NCBI GenBank assembly: GCA_965222725.1
Contig: OZ244969.1
Span: 1,550,001 to 1,614,000 of the forward strand
DNA: 64,000 nucleotides
Source of the DNA: GCA-2748575 sp965222725
GTDB lineage: Bacteria; Pseudomonadota; Gammaproteobacteria; Pseudomonadales; Ketobacteraceae
Direction: 5' to 3'
The translations under genes and the position numbers were made by a program. Below are positions 53,327-62,717 of the stretch, in pieces. How positions within the stretch are numbered: the stretch's first letter is position 1; each line of letters begins with the position of its first letter. The notes under the pieces are model-generated. The model was not told the DNA's origin, did not search any database, and saw only the letters and a program-made list of their open reading frames with translations.

Positions 53327-54895
53327 ATGGATTTTCTCTGGATTTTATTTGCCTTTATTTGCGGGCTTGGGGTGAAACTGATTTCGTTACCGCCCCTGAT
53401 CGGTTATCTGTTTGCAGGGTTTGCACTCCATTATGCCGGTGTTCAGCCGGACGATACCCTGAATAACCTGGCGGATCTCGGCATTACCCTGATGCTGTTT
53501 ACCATTGGCCTCAAGCTGGAAATCAAAAGCCTGTTAAAGCCCGAGATCTGGGCCGGCTCCCTGTCCCATATGGGTATCTGGATTCTGGTGTTTATCGGGA
53601 TTTCCATGGGGCTGGCGGCACTGTCCTTGCCGTTTTTTACGGAACTGGACTGGAAAACCGCCGCTTTACTGGGTTTTATGCTCAGCTTCAGCAGTACCGT
53701 GTGTGTGGTAAAACTGCTGGAAGACAGCGGCGAAATGAAAACCCGCCACGGCAAGCTGGCCATTGGTGTATTGGTAATGCAGGACATTGTTGCCGTGCTC
53801 TTTATGGCGCTGGCTACCGGCAAGCAACCGTCAATCTGGGCGGTGGGCTTGTTCGGGCTTATCTTCCTGCGGCCGTTGTTCGATAAACTGCTGGATAAAT
53901 CCGGCCATGGCGAATTGTTACCTTTGGCCGGTTTTTTTCTGGCCCTTGGCGGTTATGAGTTATTTCAGCTGGTGGGTATCAAGGGTGACCTGGGAGCGCT
54001 GGTGCTGGGTGCGCTCATGAGCGGCAGCCCCAAAGCCACGGAGTTGTCGAAAAACCTGCTGAACTTTAAAGATCTGTTCCTGATCGGCTTTTTCCTGTCC
54101 ATTGGTTTTACCGCACTGCCCGATGTGCCCATGCTGTTAACGGCACTGTTGATTGCGGTACTGCTTCCCATCAAATTCCTGTTGTTCTTTGCTATCTTTA
54201 CCCGCCTCAAGTTGCGGGGTCGTACGTCTTACCTCAGTGCGCTGGCGTTGAGTAATATCAGCGAATTCGGTTTGATCGTTGCGGCTCTGGCGGCAGATGC
54301 GGCCTGGATCAGCGAAAGCTGGCTGGTGATTATTTCGCTGGCGGTGGCCATTTCCTTTGTGTTTACCAGCACCATTTACAAGAGCGCTCACCAGATTTAT
54401 GTACACTACCGGGATACCATCAAACGTTTTGAATCCGAAGAGCGTCTGCGGGAAGATGCCATGGAACAACCGGAACGGGCCGAGATTCTGGTGATAGGTT
54501 TGGGACGTGTCGGGTTGGGTGCCTACCATGCGCTGCACAACATGGCAGGCGAACGGGTATGGGGAATGGATGCAGACCGGTCCCGTATCAGCGCCATGCG
54601 CAAGGAAGGCTGCAATGTATTCCCCGGCGATGGTGAAGACGCGGATTTCTGGGAGCAGATTGATCTGAAAAATGTAAAACTGATTCTGCTGGCGTTACCT
54701 TCCATTGAAGACAGCTGCAACATTGTGCGCCAGATTAATAACACCAATTTTAAAGGCAAGGTGGCTGCCATTGCCCGTTATCAGGATGAGCATCAGCAGC
54801 TGCTGGATGTGGGCATTGATAAGGTGTTTAACTTTTTTACCGAAGCCGGTATCGGTTTTGCGGAAGAAAGTCTGCACCTGATCAAGACCTCTTAG
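53327..54895 (+). CDS. CPA2-type cation:proton antiporter with TrkA-N domain
   Basis: A 522-residue KefB/YbaL-like inner-membrane protein. Membrane part from residue 1 to about 360 includes the Na/H-exchanger region ILVFIGISMG and the conserved ALSNISEFGLIVAAL near 300. The C-terminal RCK_N (TrkA-N) domain has the dinucleotide motif VIGLGRVGLGAYHAL near 390 and WGMDADRSR. It may exchange K+ or Na+ for protons, regulated by nucleotide or redox state. It follows the SLC13 gene by 45 bases and probably shares its transcript. No good ribosome binding site before the ATG. Confidence 0.88.
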   Translation: MDFLWILFAFICGLGVKLISLPPLIGYLFAGFALHYAGVQPDDTLNNLADLGITLMLFTIGLKLEIKSLLKPEIWAGSLSHMGIWILVFIGISMGLAALSLPFFTELDWKTAALLGFMLSFSSTVCVVKLLEDSGEMKTRHGKLAIGVLVMQDIVAVLFMALATGKQPSIWAVGLFGLIFLRPLFDKLLDKSGHGELLPLAGFFLALGGYELFQLVGIKGDLGALVLGALMSGSPKATELSKNLLNFKDLFLIGFFLSIGFTALPDVPMLLTALLIAVLLPIKFLLFFAIFTRLKLRGRTSYLSALALSNISEFGLIVAALAADAAWISESWLVIISLAVAISFVFTSTIYKSAHQIYVHYRDTIKRFESEERLREDAMEQPERAEILVIGLGRVGLGAYHALHNMAGERVWGMDADRSRISAMRKEGCNVFPGDGEDADFWEQIDLKNVKLILLALPSIEDSCNIVRQINNTNFKGKVAAIARYQDEHQQLLDVGIDKVFNFFTEAGIGFAEESLHLIKTS

Positions 54896-54981
54896 CCTTG
54901 TCTGGTGTCACACTCAGTACCATAACAAACTTACTTTGATTGAATCAGCATATAGCTGCATTGACCATTTGATACTGGTCT

Positions 54982-55887
54982 CTAGATTTCATCAATAGCG
55001 GCGTACTTGTCCGCCAGAAAATCAATCAGCGCCCGAACCGCCGGCAGCAATCCCCGCCGTGAGGGAAAAACGATATGTATCATTTCCTGCCGCGGCGCCC
55101 AGCCGGATAACACGTGCACCAGTTCACCGCGTTCCAGTTCGTCGCGCAGCATCAGGTTGGGTAGTTGCACCACGCCAACACCGGCTACAGCGGCCAGCTT
55201 CAGTGCCTGCATATCGGTGGTGACATAGCGGGGATTAAAGTGAACGGTTCTTTTGTCGCCACTGGCGTTTTCCAGCACCCAGCTGTGATTTTCGTGGGAG
55301 GTGCCCCGGCTCATGCTGGGCCATTTCACCAGATCTTCGGGCTCCCGGGGCAAGCCGTGGGTTGATACCAGCGAGGGGCTGGCCACCATGCACTGCATGC
55401 GCCCCGACAGAATCCGCACCACCAGATCGCTGTCTTCCAGGGGCAGGGGGCGAACCCGCAGGGCCAGATCCATGCCTTCCCCCAGCACGTCCACCCGCCG
55501 GTTGGTGGGTTCCAGGTGCACGGTCACGTTAGGGTACTTCACCATAAATTCCGCCAGCATTCCCCCCACATGAAAGTTCAGCAGCCCCACCGGGCAGGTC
55601 ATGCGAATAATCCCCCGGGGCTCTGTCTGTATCGCATCAATGGCTTCCTGGGCGGCTTCCGCTTCCACCAGCATGGCGCGGCAGTGTTCATAAAAGCGTT
55701 GCCCGGCCTCGGTGATCACAAAGCTTCTTGTCGAACGCTGAATCAGCCGCACGCCGAGCCTTTCTTCCAGCTGGGAAACCCGGCGGCTCAGTTTGGATTT
55801 GGGCACGCCAATGGCCCGGCTGGCCGGGGCAAATCCCTGATGTTCCACGGCTTTGGCAAAAAAGTAGAGGTCGTTAAGGTCCTGCAT
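54982..55887 (-). CDS. LysR-family transcriptional regulator
   Basis: A 301-residue regulator, divergent from the first pirin gene. The N-terminal HTH is typical (LNDLYFFAKAVEHQGFAPASRAIGVPKSKLSRRVSQLEERLG). The effector domain follows. Similar LysR proteins commonly sit next to pirin genes and control them. The ATG at 55887 with AGGACA before it is chosen over an upstream GTG. It ends near the convergent antiporter gene. Confidence 0.93.
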   Translation of the reverse strand: MQDLNDLYFFAKAVEHQGFAPASRAIGVPKSKLSRRVSQLEERLGVRLIQRSTRSFVITEAGQRFYEHCRAMLVEAEAAQEAIDAIQTEPRGIIRMTCPVGLLNFHVGGMLAEFMVKYPNVTVHLEPTNRRVDVLGEGMDLALRVRPLPLEDSDLVVRILSGRMQCMVASPSLVSTHGLPREPEDLVKWPSMSRGTSHENHSWVLENASGDKRTVHFNPRYVTTDMQALKLAAVAGVGVVQLPNLMLRDELERGELVHVLSGWAPRQEMIHIVFPSRRGLLPAVRALIDFLADKYAAIDEI

Positions 55888-55979
55888 TTTATTGTCCTGA
55901 ATATAGAACACTGTGGGTGATATTTGGATTCTACACAGGCGTTTGTTGCGGGTATAGGATGAGCTTCAAGGAGGACGCT

Positions 55980-56861
55980 ATGAAATCTGTAACTGCTATT
56001 CACAATCCACCGCCCATGCACTGGGTGGGAGACGGTTTTCCGGTTCGGTCCCTGTTTTCCTACGACCGTATGGGCGCGCGTAATGTCAGCCCCTTTTTGC
56101 TGCTGGATTATGCGGCGCCCCGGGAATTTTCCCCTGCAAAAGCACCCCGAGGTGTGGGTTCCCACCCCCACCGGGGCTTTGAAACCGTCACCATCGTTTA
56201 TGACGGTGAGCTGGAACACCGGGATTCCACAGGTGCCGGTGGCCTGATAGGCCCTGGCGATGTCCAGTGGATGACCGCGGGCGCCGGTATTGTGCATGAG
56301 GAATTTCATTCCCGGGCTTTTACCGCGTCGGGCGGCACCGCCTCCATGGCTCAGTTGTGGGTGAATCTGCCGGCAGAGCACAAATCCGCGCCGGCCAATT
56401 ATCAGACCTTGCTGAATCAGGATATTCCCAGGGTATCCCTGAACGAAGGCGGCGGTCTGGTGCGGGTAATTGCCGGTAGCTATATGGGGCATCAGGGCCC
56501 AGCCAGGACATACACGCCCATCAATATCTGGGACGTGCAGCTGGAGGTGGGCAGTGAAAACACCCTTTCCGTACCGGACGGGCACACCCTGATGATTGCG
56601 GTGCTCAAAGGGGCGGTGTCGGTGAACCAGACAGAGACGGTGCACGAAGCCGGGCTGATTCGCTTTGACCGTAAAGGTGAAGCCTTTAGTCTGCAAGCCA
56701 ACGAGCCGGCACGCCTGCTGCTCATGAGCGGACAACCGATCGACGAGCCGGTGGTGGGTTACGGCCCCTTTGTCATGAATACCGAGGCGGAAATCCGCCA
56801 GGCAATCAGAGATTTTAATGAAGGTAAATTCAATGATCTGCCGGCAGTGGCAGAACTTTGA
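55980..56861 (+). CDS. Pirin family protein (first of two)
   Basis: A 293-residue bicupin of the pirin family. Metal ligands fit the pattern: two histidines in VGSHPHRGFETVT and a His-Glu pair in GAGIVHEEFH in the N-terminal cupin. Bacterial pirins bind iron and some have quercetinase or regulatory roles in central metabolism. AAGGAGGACG precedes the ATG, a near-perfect ribosome binding site. The gene is divergent from lysR and followed by a second pirin after about 120 bases; the two are only distantly similar. Confidence 0.92.
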   Translation: MKSVTAIHNPPPMHWVGDGFPVRSLFSYDRMGARNVSPFLLLDYAAPREFSPAKAPRGVGSHPHRGFETVTIVYDGELEHRDSTGAGGLIGPGDVQWMTAGAGIVHEEFHSRAFTASGGTASMAQLWVNLPAEHKSAPANYQTLLNQDIPRVSLNEGGGLVRVIAGSYMGHQGPARTYTPINIWDVQLEVGSENTLSVPDGHTLMIAVLKGAVSVNQTETVHEAGLIRFDRKGEAFSLQANEPARLLLMSGQPIDEPVVGYGPFVMNTEAEIRQAIRDFNEGKFNDLPAVAEL

Positions 56862-56979
56862 TTGCCGTATGCTAATCTGATTCAGAGTTACGACGCGCCC
56901 AAAGGCTGATGGGGCGTAATAGTTTCAACACCCTCAACATCAATCCGGTGCGGGCTTTATGCCCGCCAGGGAGACCCGC

Positions 56980-57891
56980 ATGAGCAATCTTGCCAACCAG
57001 TGTGAACAACCTTGCGATGCCCATGAAGGCTGTGGTGCTATTGAGCTGGTGATTGAACCCAGAGAAAAAGACCTGGGTGGTTTTTCGGTGCGGCGGGTGT
57101 TGCCTACAGCGCAACGTAAAATGGTGGGCCCCTGGATTTTCTTTGATCATATGGGGCCTGCGGAATTTCCGGCCGGGCAAGGCATTAACGTGCGCCCCCA
57201 CCCCCATATTGGTATTGCCACGGTGACCTATTTGTTTGAAGGCGAAATCCTGCACAGGGATTCTCTGGGTAGTGAGCAACCCATTCGCCCCGGTGATATT
57301 AATCTGATGGTAACCGGCAAAGGTATGGTGCATTCGGAACGGGAAAGGCCGGAAATTACGGCTACTGATCATCGCCTGCATGGCTTGCAGTTATGGCTGG
57401 CGTTGCCGGAAGCGCTGGAAGAAACGGATCCGGCATTCTATCACTACCCAGGAAAAGCTATTCCGCAAACCACGGTGAATGATGTTCCGGTCAGGGTCAT
57501 GATGGGCAGTGCCTATGGTGTGACATCGCCCGTAAAAACCTTTGCGGACACCCTGTACCTGGAAGCGGATCTGCAGACAGGACAATCACTGGAATTGCCG
57601 GATGCCGACGAGCGTGCCGTTTATGTTGCAAAAGGTGAACTGACAATCGGGGATACGCTGTTGCCACAGTACAGCATGGCCGTGCTCTCCCGGACTGCCG
57701 GGGTGCAGGTGCAAGCGCAGCAGGGAACGCGCCTGGCTCTGGTGGGTGGTGAATCCTTTAGCCGGCGCTTTATTGAATGGAACTTTGTATCCAGCCGCAA
57801 GGAACGTATTGAACAGGCGAAAGCCGACTGGCAGGCCGGGCGCTTTGCCAAAGTACCCGGCGATGAAACGGAATTTATTCCGTTGCCTTAA
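56980..57891 (+). CDS. Pirin family protein (second of two)
   Basis: A 303-residue pirin. The cupin ligands appear as PHPHIGIATVTYLFEGEI and TGKGMVHSERER. The N-terminus holds a short extra, Cys-containing segment (NQCEQPCDAHEGC) not seen in the first copy. AGGGAG precedes the ATG at 56980. It is probably cotranscribed with the first pirin under LysR control. It is convergent with the fadL-like gene. Confidence 0.92.
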   Translation: MSNLANQCEQPCDAHEGCGAIELVIEPREKDLGGFSVRRVLPTAQRKMVGPWIFFDHMGPAEFPAGQGINVRPHPHIGIATVTYLFEGEILHRDSLGSEQPIRPGDINLMVTGKGMVHSERERPEITATDHRLHGLQLWLALPEALEETDPAFYHYPGKAIPQTTVNDVPVRVMMGSAYGVTSPVKTFADTLYLEADLQTGQSLELPDADERAVYVAKGELTIGDTLLPQYSMAVLSRTAGVQVQAQQGTRLALVGGESFSRRFIEWNFVSSRKERIEQAKADWQAGRFAKVPGDETEFIPLP

Positions 57892-57916
57892 GCACACGTG
57901 TAGCGGCGGTTAGCCA

Positions 57917-59581
57917 TTAAAAAGGCCGCTCTACCGCCACGGAAAACAGATAGCCTTTGACCTCGTTTTCAAACGGCATGGAGTAATAGGGGTTGTACAC
58001 CACGTTGCCTTCCACGCAGCTGTTGGCATTCTGTGATTCGCAGGCGGCGGTACTGGTTTCCGATATCAGGTAACCGAATGCGGCATCGATCTGCGTGTCT
58101 TTGTCGTATTGCCAGCCAAATCCCAGGGTATAAAGATCCGCATGGCCAATGGGAAAAATAAGATCGGTGCGGTCGTCGGGAATGGCTGATTTGCGGGGTT
58201 CATAGCCAGCCCTTAGTACCCACTGAAAGTTAAGCTGGTATTCAACACCAAATGCCCAAGAGCTGACATCCTCGTAGTGGCGGCTGATCACCATGCTGCT
58301 GGGTGTGGTTAAATCAAATCCGGCAGCGTTGCTGATGGCCGTGCCCAGATTCAAAAAATCCACATTGCGATCAAACTCGAACACCAGGGCATCCCATTTG
58401 CTGTATTCTGCCCATTTGTAATCCACGTTCACCTTGAGCGATGGCAATACCCGAAGGGATACACCCACCGCAAAATTCTGCGGTACGGTATATTCCATTT
58501 TTACTTTGCCCTTCTCCACCGGCAGGGCATTCATTGGGGCACCGCCGAGTAAGCCCAGCAGGCCGGTTATCAGGGCATTGTCTTTAAAGCCTTCGGTGGT
58601 GTGGAGAAATTTTTCCGAGTTTTCCATGGTGAAATCACCACTCATATCCGCTGTAGACTCGCTGTGGTACACAAACCCTACCGATAAAAAGGGCGTGGGG
58701 TCCCACAGCAATCCCAGGTTGTAGCCAACGGAAAAAGCATCTTCCATTTCCATGCTGAGCAGGCCGGCATTGTCGTAGGGTTCAAATTCAATATCCGGTA
58801 ACGGGCTGTCGGCAATATTGTTCAGATCACGCAAATAGCCAATGGTTAAGGTGGGGGCACGGAAGTTGGTTTTTACCGCCAGCCCCTGGTAATTGAAGTT
58901 GATGCCCATGCCAAACGATAGTTCATCCGTTAGCTGAATTGCCAGGGTGGGGGAAAAGTAGGTGAGCCGGGTCAGCGCCACCTGATGCCCCTGATAAGCG
59001 CCGGAACCATCCAGGTCACGGGTAAAGCCGATACCTTCCGGCACGTAAACGGCGGTAGCCAGGGTCATATCGGCACCGGGAATGCTCAGAGCGGCACCGC
59101 CCATGGGAAATGCCAGCAGCGGTGTTTCTTCAACACCCAGAAAAGGCACCATCACAATGGGGTCGCCGGAACGGCTGGTGGTATTGGCCACCGGGTCTAT
59201 GCCCCAGCAGTTGTTGTGGGCAGAGGCTACCTGACCAGAGTCGCCGGGATCGGCAATGGGGTATTCACTCTGGCAGAATTCGTTAATGTCATAATAAATT
59301 TCCTTGCCCTCAGGCGTCGGCAATGTGGGTTCACCAAAACGGGATTCCAGTTGCACATGGGCCATCAGCAGTTTCAGGTTTTGATAACGGCCTTTGATGC
59401 GGGTTAAACCGGCGGGGTTGAAGTGTACTGAATCCACACCGGGCGGATCGGCGGTTACCGCGTTAGCCAGGCCCAGGGCCTTGGGGTTACCGATCGAAAG
59501 GTTGTTCAGCATCTGGCCTGCTACCGGCGAGCTGACAAATAACAGGGTAAGCAGAACCCCTGAAGACAAAGTGGCCTTCAT
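57917..59581 (-). CDS. FadL/OmpP1-type outer-membrane fatty acid transporter
   Basis: A 554-residue outer-membrane barrel for uptake of long-chain fatty acids or other hydrophobic molecules. It has a signal peptide (LLTLLFVSSPVAG), then the FadL N-terminal hatch region (LGLANAVTADPPGVDSVHFNPAGLTRI), alternating beta-strand pattern through the end, and the terminal aromatic AVERPF. It is about 100 residues longer than E. coli FadL, mainly in an early loop (about 80-140). Last gene of the lipase operon, 44 bases after the preceding gene, which suits import of lipase products. Confidence 0.9.
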   Translation of the reverse strand: MKATLSSGVLLTLLFVSSPVAGQMLNNLSIGNPKALGLANAVTADPPGVDSVHFNPAGLTRIKGRYQNLKLLMAHVQLESRFGEPTLPTPEGKEIYYDINEFCQSEYPIADPGDSGQVASAHNNCWGIDPVANTTSRSGDPIVMVPFLGVEETPLLAFPMGGAALSIPGADMTLATAVYVPEGIGFTRDLDGSGAYQGHQVALTRLTYFSPTLAIQLTDELSFGMGINFNYQGLAVKTNFRAPTLTIGYLRDLNNIADSPLPDIEFEPYDNAGLLSMEMEDAFSVGYNLGLLWDPTPFLSVGFVYHSESTADMSGDFTMENSEKFLHTTEGFKDNALITGLLGLLGGAPMNALPVEKGKVKMEYTVPQNFAVGVSLRVLPSLKVNVDYKWAEYSKWDALVFEFDRNVDFLNLGTAISNAAGFDLTTPSSMVISRHYEDVSSWAFGVEYQLNFQWVLRAGYEPRKSAIPDDRTDLIFPIGHADLYTLGFGWQYDKDTQIDAAFGYLISETSTAACESQNANSCVEGNVVYNPYYSMPFENEVKGYLFSVAVERPF

Positions 59582-59625
59582 TTTAAAATCCCCTTGAATG
59601 CTTTAATACCTTGAAAAGCAGTTGT

Positions 59626-60552
59626 TTATATTTTTTGTAATAGGTCTAGTGTTGTTATTTCGAACTCTTTGGAGACCCGCTCTACCTCTTCCACAAAGCC
59701 CCCCAGGTTCACGTTTAAAATAAAGGACATCGGTGCATCAAAACTATGAAAAAAGTTATCAAAATGATGAGGAATCACCACTTTTGGGGTCAATTTTGTC
59801 AAAATTCGCTGGGTGTAGTTGCGGGTAAAGCCCCGACCGGATATGCCGCAAAGAAAGTAATCCACATCACGGTGGCGAATATTGTCTTCAATTAAATTGG
59901 CACTGCCCTGATGGTAAAAGGTAACCCCAGCCACCTTGATATGAATGCCAAACACCTGGCCGCAACGGTAATGTCCGCCACTGAGGCAATCCAGGTGCTC
60001 GCAGCAAATTTCACCCTCGTAGGGCACTTTCATTCCCAATAACAATTTGGAATGTACGCTTTCAATAAAGGTCACTTCAAAAGGGCCCATTTCGTACACT
60101 TTGTTGCAATCCACTTTCGTGGCTTTGTGTTGCAGTTGATGCAGCGCCATCAATTGATAAAGGGATTGCGACCCATAAACGTGCGCATCAAACGCCCGCA
60201 CAATATCGGGTACGTCCAGGGCATGATCAAAGTGGGTGTGGCCCACGACGATGGCATCTGCACTTTGCACGCACTGATCTATTGATTGCCGGTCTGGTTG
60301 CAGGTAGTGCTGACTTAACACGCGCTTAAGGCTGGGCCGGGAAAAGTAAGGATCTATCAGCAGGGTGAAACCTTCGTATTCCAGGCTGAAACCGGCTGTT
60401 CCCAGCCATTGCAGGGTTAAGCCTTCCGGCAGCTGATGGTGGTGCCGGTTCCAGTTAAGATCTGTCAGGGTGCTGCGATCGTTCTGGTGGCGTTGTTCCG
60501 GGTGTACTATGGCTTCCCAGAGTCCTGTTACCTGTTTCTGAGCCAGTGTCAT
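59626..60552 (-). CDS. Metallo-beta-lactamase fold hydrolase
   Basis: A 308-residue enzyme of the MBL fold, NAPE-PLD/UlaG-like group. The metal motif HTHFDH (VVGHTHFDHALDV) is near 110, and TLLIDPYFSRP precedes it. A later conserved histidine lies in VVIPHHFDNFF near 275. No signal peptide, so it is probably cytoplasmic, though activity on a phospholipid-like substrate would be in line with the group. Its ATG overlaps the foldase stop by four bases (ATGA), a tight coupling. Lipase-foldase operons do not usually carry such a gene as far as I know. Confidence 0.85.
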   Translation of the reverse strand: MTLAQKQVTGLWEAIVHPEQRHQNDRSTLTDLNWNRHHHQLPEGLTLQWLGTAGFSLEYEGFTLLIDPYFSRPSLKRVLSQHYLQPDRQSIDQCVQSADAIVVGHTHFDHALDVPDIVRAFDAHVYGSQSLYQLMALHQLQHKATKVDCNKVYEMGPFEVTFIESVHSKLLLGMKVPYEGEICCEHLDCLSGGHYRCGQVFGIHIKVAGVTFYHQGSANLIEDNIRHRDVDYFLCGISGRGFTRNYTQRILTKLTPKVVIPHHFDNFFHSFDAPMSFILNVNLGGFVEEVERVSKEFEITTLDLLQKI

Positions 60553-61463
60553 TGTATTTCCTGGTGTTGTAGTTCCTGTTCAGGGAGAGCGGACAAATCC
60601 CTCAAGGCCTGTCGTATGTAGGTTTTGCGGTCGGGGAAATGGGCTTTTCGCAATGATTCCAGTTGCTGTAGCTTGTCTTTCCGGTCCAGGCCCTCGGTGG
60701 CCAGCAGCGTGGCTTTGTCTTTTTCGTACTGGGGGCTGCGGTTTGTTATTGCCGGTATGTCATGGGGTTCGGGAGTGTGCTGCTTTTGGCTGTTCATGCC
60801 CTTGCGGTAGCGATTTAGCATGTCCAGGTCATATTGATTGGCGTTGGCAAACCAGTCGTTGTACAGCTCCGGTAATGTATTTTGCTGTAGCTGCTCCCGC
60901 CGGTCGAAAAAGTTTTTTATATTCTGAAGATCCTGTTGCGACAGTTGCATGGCTGCTGACGGTTTATGGAAGTCTCCCAGCAGCTGATCATAGTCGTCAA
61001 GATAGTCGTTATAAGTTTTCCAGAGCGCTTGCGCCTGTTCAGCGGCTTTGTCTGTCAGGTGCTGGTGAATGTTGTTGATTACCAGTGTGTTTAGTTGTTC
61101 CCGACTCACTTCATGCTGTGCCGCCAAAAAGTAATCGAAGTAGAGTTTGAGCAGTGAGTCCTGAATCAGGTTGCCGTCTTTATCTGTGCGCAATCCCGGT
61201 GGAACCCGGGTACCGCGCAATGAATACAGTGCCTGCGGTGGATCAAAAGGCGAGCTGGTTGTCTCATCGCGGTCGGGTTGGTGAGCCGTCGCCATCGGTT
61301 CCGGCGTGGTTGGCGATCTTTGTACTGCAGCGGCAGGATCGGAGTGGGCATTGCTCACCGGGGCTTGCGGGCCTTTAAAGAGAGTGAGATCCGTTAACCA
61401 GTAGGCCCCGGCTATCAGCAATACCCATCCGACAACTGCAACAGCAAGGTGTTTTTCGGCCAT
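60549..61463 (-). CDS. lifO: Lipase-specific foldase (lipase chaperone)
   Basis: Membrane-bound steric chaperone required for folding of the adjacent lipase in the periplasm before type II secretion. The 304 residues have an N-terminal anchor (AVAVVGWVLLIAGAYWL, about 7-23), a Pro/Ala/Thr-rich variable linker (about 38-70), and the conserved family motif region LKLYFDYFLAAQHEVS at 105-120, followed by a helical domain. Its start overlaps the lipase stop by one base (TGATG), as expected for a lipase-foldase pair. Confidence 0.92.
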   Translation of the reverse strand: MAEKHLAVAVVGWVLLIAGAYWLTDLTLFKGPQAPVSNAHSDPAAAVQRSPTTPEPMATAHQPDRDETTSSPFDPPQALYSLRGTRVPPGLRTDKDGNLIQDSLLKLYFDYFLAAQHEVSREQLNTLVINNIHQHLTDKAAEQAQALWKTYNDYLDDYDQLLGDFHKPSAAMQLSQQDLQNIKNFFDRREQLQQNTLPELYNDWFANANQYDLDMLNRYRKGMNSQKQHTPEPHDIPAITNRSPQYEKDKATLLATEGLDRKDKLQQLESLRKAHFPDRKTYIRQALRDLSALPEQELQHQEIQ

Positions 61464-62494
61464 CAGAGCCCCTGTTCCTTCAGGCGATTCATATGGGTGA
61501 TCAATACGGTAACGGGATCGGGTTTGGGGGTTAAACCGAAAATCTGATTCACCTCATCCAGATGATCCCAGTAGTAGCTGTTGGAAATAACTTCTCCCAG
61601 GGCGGCGCTGCAGGTGGTAACGACACCGTCATTGGCGCCGCCACCGAGTAAATGCTTAATGGCCAGGTAACTGATATCCATGCCATAGCCACTGGGATCC
61701 AGCAGGTTCTTGCCGGACTTGAACAAATTGGTGGGGGAGCCCCTGCCAACCCAGGAGTAAATGGGAAACGCGTAGGACACCGTATCCCCCTGTTCATTTA
61801 CAGTGGTGCCGGACACATAACTTTCACCCGGCACATTGCAATCGTCACTGAAGCCAAAGTCACTGACCTGGCGTGCAAATTCATAGGAACCCTCGGTGGT
61901 GGACATATAGAGGGTTGGCAGTGCGTCCTGCTCCAGGTCCTCACCATTCAGTATGCCGTTCAGCCACATCACGGATTCAATAACCCAGACAATGGCATTG
62001 CGCAGGCCCGGCAACAGCCCACCAATATCGCCGTTAAGATCCCATACAATATCGGCGATTTGCGAACCGCGATGGTTGCCGCCAATGGTGTTCAGTGAGG
62101 CGACTTTTTCCGGATACAGAGCAGCGTAAGCGCGAACCGTGTAGCCACCCTGGCTGTGGCCGATCAGGTGTACCTTGTCTGTCTGGTGTTCTGCCAGTAT
62201 GTCATCAATCGCGTCGGACAATTGGGTTACCCGAATGTCCCAGGGTGCCAGTGAGGAAAGTAGTGGCACATAAAATTTGTCGTTGCCCTGTTCTTTCAGG
62301 CGTCGCTCAAATCCATACCAGTAATCCACAATGCCAAACATTTTCGGGGCACCGGTAAAACCGGTGGCGGTTACCACCGGGTAGCGGGTAGTGGCGTAGT
62401 CGGACGCCGCAACGGCACCCCGCGCCGGGGATAATAAAATCAGTAAAAACAGAAGTTTAACAGCCATTGAATAGCGTAAAGTGAGGTCCTTCAT
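61463..62494 (-). CDS. lipA: Secreted triacylglycerol lipase (family I)
   Basis: Extracellular esterase/lipase dependent on the adjoining foldase. The 343 residues have a signal peptide (LLFLLILLSPARGAVA) and an alpha/beta-hydrolase fold. The nucleophile is Ser114 in LIGHSQGGYTV; the acid is probably Asp289 in GGGANDGVV and the base His311 in YWDHLDEVN. Two cysteines (219, 295) can form the disulfide usual in the family. GGGAGC precedes the ATG. First gene of an operon with the foldase, an MBL hydrolase and a FadL-type porin; divergent from an AraC regulator. Confidence 0.94.
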   Translation of the reverse strand: MKDLTLRYSMAVKLLFLLILLSPARGAVAASDYATTRYPVVTATGFTGAPKMFGIVDYWYGFERRLKEQGNDKFYVPLLSSLAPWDIRVTQLSDAIDDILAEHQTDKVHLIGHSQGGYTVRAYAALYPEKVASLNTIGGNHRGSQIADIVWDLNGDIGGLLPGLRNAIVWVIESVMWLNGILNGEDLEQDALPTLYMSTTEGSYEFARQVSDFGFSDDCNVPGESYVSGTTVNEQGDTVSYAFPIYSWVGRGSPTNLFKSGKNLLDPSGYGMDISYLAIKHLLGGGANDGVVTTCSAALGEVISNSYYWDHLDEVNQIFGLTPKPDPVTVLITHMNRLKEQGL

Positions 62495-62717
62495 AAAAGC
62501 TCCCGGTTATCGTTATTATGGGAAAAGCCAAGTGTCACTCAGGAGCAATGAATTATCTTGATCAAGAGCGCCGGTTCTATGGATCAATAGCGCAAAACAG
62601 TTTGCAGCTATCTGTTTATGTCGGTGTAAAACATGCCATTCGCAATATTGCCAAGTGCAGCTGAGCTGTTTAGATTTGAGGTGGGGAGCCACAAGAATAA
62701 AAACAGTGAGGGAGCTT

